NCBI RefSeq assembly: GCF_000208925.1 | Contig: NW_001914989.1 | Coordinates: 1-45,831, forward strand | DNA length: 45,831 nucleotides | Direction: 5' to 3' | From: Entamoeba histolytica HM-1:IMSS | Taxonomy: Eukaryota > Evosea > Mastigamoebida > Endamoebidae | In this document: positions 11,178-20,279 of the stretch, piece after piece | Layout: every line of letters begins with the position of its first letter | How positions within the stretch are numbered: position 1 is the first letter of the stretch | Made by a program: the position numbers and the translations under genes | The notes under the pieces: generated by a model | Seen by the model: the letters and a program-made list of their open reading frames with translations, nothing else | Database searches by the model: none | Told to the model about the DNA's origin: nothing

Positions 11178-12352
11178 TTAGAAGAATAAAAATGTAATGA
11201 TAAGACAAAGAATAATAAATGTAGATGCTGTACTATCAAAGTTATTATTAATATCATTATCTGTTTTACTTTCTGAACTATCAGAACTACTTGCTGTTTT
11301 ATTATCGATTTCTTGGTTTCCATCTTTTTGTTCATTCTTCTTTTCATCTTCTGAGGTTTTCTTTAGTTCTTGATCTTTTTGTTCATTCTTGGGTTCTTTT
11401 TCTTCTTTATTTTCTTTTTCATTTTCTCCTTTAATATTTTTTTCTCCATTCTTTCCTGTTGTAGTTTCTGTTTCTCCTCCTTTGCTATTCTTTCCTGAAG
11501 TTCCTATTCCTTTATCTTCATTTCCTGTTCCACTACTTCCTTTATCACTTACACCTTCTTTTGAACTTCCTGCTTCTTCATTCTCTTTTTTATCATTTCC
11601 TTATATTTCTGTATTTGATCTGTTCTGTTCTATTTCTGTACTTTTTGTCCCTTTATCATTTGTACATTCACTATCTCCTTTTCCTTTTTTATTATCTTTT
11701 TCTACTTGACTATTTGGTGTTTTTCATCTTTTCCATGTCTTGCACTTGTTTCTGCTCCATCACTTTCTGTTCCTACATTTTGTGTATCACTTGTTCCTTT
11801 TTGTTCTGTACCACTACTTCCTGTATTTCCTGGTTTTACAACTTCTTTGTCACTTTGTTCTTTTGTGTTTTCATTCCATGCACTTGTACTTTCTTGCTCA
11901 CTAACTACTTCACCTTCTTTATTTTCTTGTTTGACATTTGTATTTCCTGTTTCACTTACTCTATTATTTTTACCACTAACTGTTCCTGTAGTTCCTGAAC
12001 CACTAATACTTGAATCTTCTTGTCCTTCTACTACTGTTCCAGTTTGACTATTTCTATCACTTCTTGTCGAGTTAATTGTTCCTTTACTATTTGGTTCACT
12101 TAAAGTTCCACTTTCTTTACTACTCTCCTCTTCTTGAACATTATTTATTAGTGTTGATTCTTTATTTTCATGTGATAATTGTACTAATGATATTGTTTCT
12201 TTAGGTACATCAGTTTTACCTTTTAAATATATATCATATCCATTGTATGTTATTTTATGTTTATTTGAATATATTTGTGTGTGTATTACTTTTGTATTGT
12301 TAATACTCTCTGTTGCATTACTAATTACAATAAACAATAGAAATATAAACAT
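11178..12352 (-). pseudogene. Ser/Thr/Glu-rich GPI-anchor-type surface protein, frameshifted
   Basis: Starts at ATG 12352 with a signal peptide (MFIFLLFIVISNATES). A polar ectodomain rich in Ser, Thr, Gly, Glu, Lys and Asn follows. The first frame (216 codons) stops at 11702. One base missing in an A run at about 11718-11725 explains this, because the next frame continues with the same composition (PNSQVEKDNKKGKGD...). A TAA lies near 11600, after which the frame stays open to 11178. It ends in small residues and a hydrophobic tail (TASTFIILCLIITFLFF), the layout of a GPI-attachment signal. Known Entamoeba surface proteins of this build exist, but I cannot name this one. It could be a pseudogene, a sequencing-error victim or a switchable A-tract gene. 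Confidence 0.6.
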
Positions 12353-12780
12353 TGAATGAAATGTATGTAAGTTTTTCTCTTTAAATGTATTCTCTTCTTT
12401 TTCTATTATTATCTTTTATTTTTATTTTATTTTATAATGACTCGACTATTTCATTCTTCATTTCATCATATCGATGTATTGTTGTATTTTGAAATTTAAC
12501 AATAAATAGAATGAAATATTAAATTAAAATTCAATTCATTTTTGTAATTTATTCAACAAAATTAAATAAACATTCAATTTAATAAATAAATCATAAACAA
12601 TAACAACAACAATGAATGAATAATAATTTCAATTCATAATTCAAATCATTATTATTTTAAGAATATATTCATCATTTATTGATTGTTTATTTTAATGTGT
12701 TTCTTATTCAGACTTTATCATAAAATGATTCAAATGAATAAAACAAGAATAAGAATAAATAGTAATAACATAAACAAATA

Positions 12781-13720
12781 TTTATTTAGTCTTATTAGAA
12801 TTTATTATTTGATGAATATATTAATTATTATCAACATTTTTGTATTAAAACTCAAACATATAATTTGTTGATAATAATTTATTTGGTTTTGTGTTTCAAG
12901 TCAAACATGATAATATAAATATAAAGTAACACAGACTATAAAACAAAGTTATAAATATAACGATAAAATATTTGTTAATTTATAAACGGTTGATAAATAA
13001 ATTAACAAATAAAGTTAATTTATAAGCAATAAGTAATGACACAATATTTAATGAAAAAATGAATATAACATAAAATAAAAACATAAAAACAAAAGATAAT
13101 AAGAAATAAGAATGATGAAATAATCCAAATAATTTAAAATAAAAGATGATAAAAAAAGAAGAAATGAAATAAACAAAAGAATTATAATAAAGAAGTATAT
13201 AAGAAAAACAGAAGAAGTAAAAATAGCAAAAATATAGAATAAATAGAAAGTAGATAAAAATAAAGAATAAAAAGAATAGAAATAAAATAAGAAATAGAGA
13301 ATAATAATAAACATAAATATTTTAATATTAAATAAAGAGAATAATAAAGAAAAGAAATAAGAAATAAAAATATCAATTAAAAATAAATGGATATAATATA
13401 AAATGATATAAATACAAATGAAAAAGCAAGAATAAAAGAATAAATATGAAGAATAATTAAATCTCAATTCAAATTAAATACAAAATAAATGATGATAATT
13501 TTATTAATTATATAATATCATTTCCTTAATTAATTCTTATATTATTTAAAATATTCTTTATTTCTGTTATTCTTTATTTTTATACAAATTTATATATTTA
13601 TTTCTTTTTCTATTGTTTTTCATTTAAATTATTTAGTAAAACCTATATTTATTCTTTTATTTATTGTCATTTTCTTCTTATAAACCATAAAATAATTTGT
13701 ATTAAATTATCTTGTTTGTT
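12781..13720. other. AT-rich intergenic, purine-skewed then pyrimidine-skewed
   Basis: Plus strand is A/G-rich at about 13050-13460 and T/C-rich at 13560-13680. The long hydrophobic minus-strand frames this creates (13048-13467) are low-complexity and not credible genes. Nothing else is recognised. 12781 is the first base beyond the duplicated block. Confidence 0.5.
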
Positions 13721-14170
13721 TTAATGTACTGTCGAATATTTCTTATTTACATTTGGTGTTGGGTTCAATGGTGTCTTTTCCTGGTTTCCAGCTGAGTGGA
13801 CAAACTGCTCCATGTTCATCACTGAATTGAATTGCTTTAACTATTCTAATTGTTTCTTCTGTTGATCTTCCAATTCCATCATCATTCATTTGAATGTATC
13901 TTACTTTTCATTTATCATCAATGATGACATATCCTCTTCTTACAATTCCTGGTTCTACATTTAACATTCAATATTTGATAGAAATACATCTCTTAATATC
14001 TGATACTAACGGAAATGTCAACTTTCATACTCCTCATTTACTTTTATCTGCTTCACACAATGCCCAATGGCAATAAATGGAATATACACTCACTCTAATA
14101 ACTTCCCAGTTGATTTCTTTCTGTTGGATAAACAAATGTCAAATCAAATTGATAAAATAATGTTACAAAA
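13721..14170 (-). pseudogene. Peroxiredoxin (2-Cys type) pseudogene
   Basis: Reading the minus strand, the family's landmarks are legible. A peroxidatic-Cys box reads DLTFVYPTE (14118-14146), where the family has Cys before PTE. After a short deletion come WEVIRVSV and CHWALCEADK. Then KLTFPLVSDIKRC, RRGYVIIDDK, YIQMNDDGIGRSTEETIR, the resolving-Cys region GAVCPLSWKPGKDTIEP, and a final TAA at 13721 after a one-base frameshift. Four in-frame TGA codons all sit where the family has Gly. Both active-site Cys-to-Tyr change and Trp-to-Leu changes are seen. Living family members detoxify peroxide with thioredoxin; this copy cannot. Confidence 0.85.
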
Positions 14171-14891
14171 TAAAGAAAAGAAGAAGAAACAATTAATATT
14201 GATAATACAAATGTCAATAGAAATTATGATAAATTTTAATTATAAAATTATGACATTTTTCTTATGTGATATTATATATTCATTTATCATTATTCTCTTC
14301 TATTTTATCGTCAATTTCATTACTATTATTAATTTTTCTGCATTCATTCTTTTGTTCTTTATTATTGTCATTCTATACTCTTTAACATCATAACATTATT
14401 ATTCATAAAAGATATTCTATGTATTATTTCCATTTACTCTGTAAATATATTCATATCATATCCATCATTTATTTGTTGAAATATCTTTATAAATTATTAT
14501 AACAAATATCCAAATTCATCATTTTAATGTTGTACAAATATTCGAGAAATTGATGCTTAATGATAATGAATCATTCTTATTCTTTATTTAAATTCGCTGC
14601 TAATACAATATTCAAATATTATGAACAATTAAATGTTACTCTTTGAACCATCCAAGAAGAACGATAAGAAACATACCCATTTAATATAATAAAATCGAAC
14701 TTTGTTGATTCTTTTATCATTTCTTTTGAAGACTTTTTAATTTTGAACTATTAAATAAAATAATCATTTAATTAATCCAAAAATAATTAAGTATAATACC
14801 AATATCATTCAGTTAGTTATTGCCTTTGCATTCTTTTTTTATAACACATCATCCATTGACAGTTTATTTCAATTAAACAATAATACAATCA
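14171..14891. other. AT-rich DNA between two pseudogenes
   Basis: No gene is recognised. The right half precedes the 3' end of the BspA-like pseudogene. A coding-like string near 14570-14700 is too short to assign. Confidence 0.4.
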
Positions 14892-15885
14892 TTACTTGTA
14901 TAATATTTTTGATAATATATTTTCTTTAACATTTTGTTCTTTTTCATTTTTTTTTCTGAAACATCCATCAAAACATCCATTTCCTATTTCACTAACTGTT
15001 GTTGGTATGTCAATACTAGTTAATGATGTACAATTAATAAAACAATATTCTCCTAGTTCACTTACACTCGTTGGTATAATAATTAACCTCAATGTGGTAC
15101 AATCTTCAAAACGATAATCACCTAATTTACTAATTGTAGTTGGGATAATAGGTGCATTGATATTTTTCTTTTCTATATTTTTTCTATTTATTATTTCTGG
15201 ATTTCTTGGTATTTCAATACTAATTAATATCGTTTCATTTACAAATATTCTTTCTTCACTTATATATTTTACATCTTCTATGGTAAATGATGTTAATGAA
15301 TAACATTCATTAAAACGTCATTGTCCAATTTCTTGAATTGTTGATTATATGCCAATTGATACCAATGATGTACATCAATAAAAACATCTATTTCCTATGT
15401 TACTGATTGTTGTTAGAATATTAATTGATATTAATGACTTACATCCATGGAAACAAGAAACTCCTAATTTATTAATAATTGTTGGGATCCTAAATGTTAT
15501 TAAATCTTTATAATTAGAAAAACATTCAACTCCAAGTGATGTAACTTCTGGTGGTATTGTACCTTTATATATCACTCTATATTCTATGTTTTTACATTCA
15601 CTCACACATTTTCTCTTGTAAATATCTTGAATAACTCACTTTATGCCATATTACATAATTATTTATTCTTCCATCTTCAAATATTTCATCTTTTTCATTA
15701 TAAATAAGAAATGTTTCAATATTAGGAAACAATTTTCTTGAATATTGATTTAATGGAATTGGATTAAAATGAAATCGTTCCATATTTCCTTGAAATCTTT
15801 TAACTCTCATTTCTAAATTAATAAAATCATTAATATCATCAAAATACTTTGATATTATCATTATTTCATTATATCCTATTTTCAT
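14892..15885 (-). pseudogene. BspA-like leucine-rich repeat surface protein, broken
   Basis: Begins at ATG 15885 with the N-terminal cap typical of Entamoeba BspA-family proteins (MKIGYNEIMIISKYFDDIND). That frame runs 95 codons and hits a stop at 15598. A one-base shift resumes at GTG 15605 (ECKNIEYRVIYKGTIPPEV). The 23-residue repeats follow, with the recurring CF..C.SL..I.IP pattern: about six repeats between 15570 and 14950. Further stops (TGA at about 15372 and 15325, TAA near 15350) interrupt them. The last repeat ends in a Lys/Glu tail and stops at 14892. No CAAX-type end is seen. Intact relatives are plasma-membrane proteins of unknown ligand. Confidence 0.85.
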
Positions 15886-16330
15886 TCTTTCTTTATTATT
15901 TTATTGCTTTATTTTCCATTCTTTTTTATTTTGAATTTCTTTTATTGTTAAGACGTATATAAAATTATTTTATTTTTGAAATAGTACTTATTCAACTTTC
16001 TTCTTCTTTTTTTTTCTGGTTTTATTGTTACGATAAAGTAAAGCACAGTGAATTGATTCAAACTTTCAATTCTCACTACCATTACTCCATTTCAGATTAT
16101 CTCTTAATTGGTTTTGATCATTGTTTTGTTTAAAAGATTTATCAGTCAACTCATTGAAGATTGTTAATCAAAATCAATTAATCAAAACAAATGGTGATTG
16201 ATTTTTGATGAATAAAAGATAACAACATGAAATGACAATAGTAAATAAATGACTTATTGTCTTCTTATCAAATCTCATTTTATTTGATTTAACAACATGA
16301 ATATAGTCATAATGTGGTGAATAGAATATG
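15886..16330. other. Intergenic between BspA-like pseudogene and RING Vps gene
   Basis: Upstream of the former BspA start and downstream of the next minus-strand gene. T-rich on the left, mixed on the right, with a loose inverted pair around ATCAATTAATCAAAAC and GTGATTGATTTTTGATG (16170-16210). No gene is seen. Confidence 0.4.
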
Positions 16331-19300
16331 TTAGTTCATAAGATGATTACATTCTAAACATATTCCTGATGAATTTAAACACGTTGAATGATAACTATGA
16401 CCACATCCAAACACATTGAGTATTTCATCCTTTTCTTTATGACAAATAATACATTCTTTTCTTGTAATAACTCCTTTTTTTAGTTCTTTGTTATGGCGTT
16501 GTGTTGATTGTTTTAATTGTTCATTCGCAATAATCTGGAGTGTTTTATACATTGTTAATTTCGATTGACTTTGTTTCATTAAGTCATTTAATACCATTCT
16601 TAATAAAACACCTTCGGTGATTTTACAACAAAATTGAATTGACTCTTTTATTGGTGTCATTGAACATTCTATTTCAACTATTTCTCGATACATTTTGTTG
16701 TATGTTTCATAATAATCTCTTCTTCGGTTCATTATTTCATTGCATTTCTTCATCACTTCAACACATTCCCCGTTTTTCGTTATGTCTGTTAATTGACATG
16801 TTTCACTTACTTCTCGGAGATCCTCCATGATTCCTTCATACATCTCACTGATTTCTTCTTTCTTTTCAGTTCCTTCTTCTTCTTTTTGACTTTGTTTGTC
16901 TAACTCATTTAAACATGTTGTACTTCTTCTTTGAAGATTTTTAAAACATTCTTCAATTTCTCCTTTCTTTCTTCTAATCATCAACACTGTTCTTTCATCT
17001 TTGAATTTTAATGCCAGTTGAATGACTTTATCCAAATCACATGTTTTTCTATTGATGATTTGTCTGATTTCTGTTGTGTCTTTTTTCATTTCATAACAAC
17101 TCTCAATTACCTTCATAACAATACAGCTCATATTTCTTTGAATGATTGGACTTGGGTCATTCATTAATATTCTTCCATATTCATAAATGATTTCATGTGG
17201 TGTGTTTGGTTGAACTAAACAATATAACCCACAACTTGCAACATATTTAACTCCAATAATGATTGTTTTCTTTATATCCATTTCATACATTCGTTTTGTG
17301 AATTTTTTAACTGTTTTCTCAACATTTTCTCTTTCTATTCCTTTTCTAATCCATCTTTCTATCTCATTCCAAACATCTCCTTTTTGAATAATGTCCATTG
17401 TCATTAATGCATCACGTGCCGTTTCACATTCTTTTAATCTACGTAAGATTTTCTTATTATTAACTGAAAATGCTGCTTTGACTATTTTATCTATTTCTGT
17501 TCCACTTCTTTCTTTAACACATTCTTTAATTCCTTCATTACACATTTCTTCATCTTCTTTATTGTAATCCTTTGATGTTAAAACAATAAAAATAGCTTCT
17601 TTCATTCCTTGTTCTCCACATTTCATTCTAACCACTTCTCTTGCTACACATTCTTTAACCTCTGTAATGGGGCTTTTCATTATTTCTATTAATCCTGAGA
17701 TAACTTCTTTCTTTTCTCTAATGTCTCTCACTACATCTATTGTTTTTTCTTTACAAACAATAATTCCTGCTTCAATTAATGACATTCCATGTGTATTATT
17801 AAATATGGTATCAATCATTTCTTTGTCATTTCCTTCTGCATTACATCGTTGTGCATTTGTAATAATCATTTCAATATTCTTTTTCATACCTTCATCAACT
17901 AGACTTGTTGGTGTAATTCCATGATTGAGAATATTATGTGAAACAATAAGAAATGCTTCAATTGTCTTTTTACCTAATGACCTATACAATGTGAAAATAG
18001 TAGAATATCTTGAATATTCAATGCATATACTGATCACTGATGCAATGTCTAATACATTTGAATAATATCCTATTATTCTTTCACTTATTGTATTATCTTT
18101 ATTTTTCAATCCATTCACAAATACTTCCCATACACTTTTCTTATTTATTTCTATTTTCTTTCCTTTCTCCATTATTTCTTCGATTACTTTATTTAGTATT
18201 GTTTCTTTTTGTTCTTTGGGAGTATATTCAATTAATGTATCAATACATTCTAATTCTTTTGCATATTCCCAACATTCTTTCCCTTCTTTAGCCATTTTGC
18301 TTATTATTTCTTTTCCTTTTCTTTTCATTTTTATTGACCCTTTTGTTTCAATACATATCTTCAGTTGTTCTTCTTCATTTTCTATCTCATCGATCACTTC
18401 ATCTTCTGTTGGCATATCAAGACTTTTGAACATATTCATTGTGACCATTACTATCACCTTCTCATTATTCTGACATTCTTCTATTTGTGTATTATTTATT
18501 ATTTCTTTTTCTCCTTTCCCATAAACAACTTGAATTTGATTGTTGTATTGTGTTAAAATGAATGTGTCACAGCAAATAATAGATATTGGTGTTTTAACTT
18601 CGATTTCTTTCAGTAGTTCAACCGTAAACTTCCCTTCATCAAATCTTTCTTCATATAAACTCACATTGTTGTTATGTAATATACAAATATGTGGTAGTAT
18701 TTCATTCTTTTGAAATTGAAGAAGAGGAGGGGAGGAAATACTTTGGATCTTCTTATAGAGATAATACTCTGTTGGTGGACATGTGAATGGTGGAATGCAG
18801 CTCTGATACTTTGATTCATTTCTATTCATTTTCTCATCATTTAAATCACATAGCCATAAAAACACTGATTTACTTGTTGCCAACATGAATTGTCCAACTT
18901 CTTTTGTTTTTGCTGTAACATGTGTTAAACATGAATTTGATAAGACATCAACATGTCCACGTTGTCCAAACCCAAGAATTGATGGATCAGGATATTCAAT
19001 TACTCTCAGTGTTTTATCCTTTGAATATAATGTGAAGATTCTTGGTGATAAGAAATATCCTTTTGTTGCTCCTGCAATCACTTGTCGATAAAACACTCGA
19101 TATGTTTGAATTTCAATGACTAGTACTGTGAAATCACTTGAAATTGTAAGTATTAAATCATCGTAACAATCAATACTAATGACTGGGGCTGATTTTATTA
19201 ATGGTGGTGGTGTATGAATAGTACTTTCTTGTGTATCAAATTTATAACAAATAATTGTATTAGTATCACTTACACATACCATTCTTTTATCATTCATACA

Positions 19301-19372
19301 ATATCCTTTGATGTTTAGAGTTTCTTTTCTAATAAGAGCGTTGAGTTGATTAAATCTATCATCATTATCCAT
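16331..19372 (-). CDS. Vacuolar-sorting (HOPS/CORVET class) subunit with C-terminal RING-H2
   Basis: A 1013-residue protein starting at ATG 19372 and ending TAA. Residues 1 to about 300 have repeated beta-strand units like a beta-propeller, with WD-like strings. Residues about 340-960 are helical, with the Lys/Glu alternation of a clathrin-heavy-chain-like solenoid. The last 45 residues hold a complete C3-H2-C3 RING (CIIC...FGCGHSYHSTCL...CLEC). This order is that of Vps8, Vps11, Vps18 and Vps41, tethers for endosome and lysosome fusion. RING wording (VFGCGHSYHSTCL) and length fit Vps8 or Vps18 best; I cannot separate them by eye. The window also encodes the SM protein Vps45, which acts on a neighbouring step. 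Confidence 0.65.
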   Translation of the reverse strand: MDNDDRFNQLNALIRKETLNIKGYCMNDKRMVCVSDTNTIICYKFDTQESTIHTPPPLIKSAPVISIDCYDDLILTISSDFTVLVIEIQTYRVFYRQVIAGATKGYFLSPRIFTLYSKDKTLRVIEYPDPSILGFGQRGHVDVLSNSCLTHVTAKTKEVGQFMLATSKSVFLWLCDLNDEKMNRNESKYQSCIPPFTCPPTEYYLYKKIQSISSPPLLQFQKNEILPHICILHNNNVSLYEERFDEGKFTVELLKEIEVKTPISIICCDTFILTQYNNQIQVVYGKGEKEIINNTQIEECQNNEKVIVMVTMNMFKSLDMPTEDEVIDEIENEEEQLKICIETKGSIKMKRKGKEIISKMAKEGKECWEYAKELECIDTLIEYTPKEQKETILNKVIEEIMEKGKKIEINKKSVWEVFVNGLKNKDNTISERIIGYYSNVLDIASVISICIEYSRYSTIFTLYRSLGKKTIEAFLIVSHNILNHGITPTSLVDEGMKKNIEMIITNAQRCNAEGNDKEMIDTIFNNTHGMSLIEAGIIVCKEKTIDVVRDIREKKEVISGLIEIMKSPITEVKECVAREVVRMKCGEQGMKEAIFIVLTSKDYNKEDEEMCNEGIKECVKERSGTEIDKIVKAAFSVNNKKILRRLKECETARDALMTMDIIQKGDVWNEIERWIRKGIERENVEKTVKKFTKRMYEMDIKKTIIIGVKYVASCGLYCLVQPNTPHEIIYEYGRILMNDPSPIIQRNMSCIVMKVIESCYEMKKDTTEIRQIINRKTCDLDKVIQLALKFKDERTVLMIRRKKGEIEECFKNLQRRSTTCLNELDKQSQKEEEGTEKKEEISEMYEGIMEDLREVSETCQLTDITKNGECVEVMKKCNEIMNRRRDYYETYNKMYREIVEIECSMTPIKESIQFCCKITEGVLLRMVLNDLMKQSQSKLTMYKTLQIIANEQLKQSTQRHNKELKKGVITRKECIICHKEKDEILNVFGCGHSYHSTCLNSSGICLECNHLMN

Positions 19373-19467
19373 TTCTTTGTTATTCCTTTTTCAGTTCTTT
19401 TTATTTCTTTTATTAAATAATTTGAAATGGAAATGAAAATGTGAATATCAACCAATATCATTAATTT

Positions 19468-20028
19468 TTATTGAATAGAATATTGGATATTATCACCTAA
19501 TGTGAATGTTGGTGTTGTTGCACATCTTGCATATTTTCTATTAAATCCTTCAAATCGTACAAATGTGAAGAGTAATGGATTTGATTCTTCTCCTCCTTCA
19601 TAACACACTCTAACATTAACCACACCTTGTTCATGTGCAGGTGTGATTACAATTAGTTCTGTATGTGATTTAAATGTTGCCAATGTGGTAATAGTTCCAA
19701 ATTCTACTTGATACTTTCTTCCTGAATATGGAAATCTCCCATTGATGAAAATCTTTGTTCCACCACAGCATGGTCCTTCAGTTTGTGAGAGTTTGTTAAT
19801 AGTACACACAAGAGGGAGTATCATTCTGATAGTTGATTTATCATTAATATTCCATTCTTCACATTTTCCTTTCTTTGGCAATACATACCCATTGTATATT
19901 AATGTTATTTGATGTAATGCTAATTTCTTTTGTTCTTCAATTTCTGAGTAAATCATCTCAAGTTTGATTGGTACATTCATTTCAATGTATTGAACAAATT
20001 GATGGTTATTGAACAATTCAATTATCAT
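19468..20028 (-). CDS. Ubiquitin-like domain plus IPT/TIG domain protein
   Basis: 186 residues from ATG 20028, stop TAA. Residues 1-73 follow the ubiquitin fold pattern: a first strand (MIIELFN), a central helix (YSEIEEQKKLALHQ), then TLIYNGYVLP and a final DKSTIRMILPL that lines up with ubiquitin's ESTLHLVLRL position. No Gly-Gly end follows, so it is not a conjugated ubiquitin. Residues about 75-160 form an IPT/TIG immunoglobulin-like domain (Pro/Gly-Cys-Cys-Gly-Gly-Thr start, IFINGRFPYSG, closing NVRVCYEGGEESNPLLFTF). IPT domains occur in surface receptors and transcription factors. No signal peptide or membrane segment is seen, so a cytosolic or nuclear site is inferred. Only 95 bases separate it from the next minus-strand gene. 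Confidence 0.65.
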   Translation of the reverse strand: MIIELFNNHQFVQYIEMNVPIKLEMIYSEIEEQKKLALHQITLIYNGYVLPKKGKCEEWNINDKSTIRMILPLVCTINKLSQTEGPCCGGTKIFINGRFPYSGRKYQVEFGTITTLATFKSHTELIVITPAHEQGVVNVRVCYEGGEESNPLLFTFVRFEGFNRKYARCATTPTFTLGDNIQYSIQ

Positions 20029-20279
20029 TGTTTTTTTTTATTTCATAGATGATGATGAAGAACCACATCATCCTTTCATTTCTTGAACTATTATAGCCTT
20101 GTACTTTCACTCTCTTTTAGTGTATATTCTTGGTTATTTCTTTCATTCATTTGTTTGTTTTATTGGTGATTGGTTCATTAATCATTTATCTCTTCTTTTG
20201 TTTATTTCAACAGATTTTGTTGTTATTCCATTATTATTCTTAGTGTAAACTAACTAAAAAGCAATTAATTAAGTATCAA

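Noticed and set aside
11389..12047. Plus-strand Ser/Phe/Pro/Cys-rich frames
   Set aside because: Antisense shadows of the Ser/Thr/Glu-rich surface gene.
13048..13467. 139-codon hydrophobic minus-strand frame
   Set aside because: Low-complexity product of A/G-rich plus strand; start is in simple sequence and no transmembrane family fits.
13721..14170. TGA read as glycine (recoding) as explanation for TGA at Gly positions
   Set aside because: Intact genes in the window use TGA as a true stop (ends at 32622 and 38962), and the relic also has frameshifts and a lost catalytic Cys.
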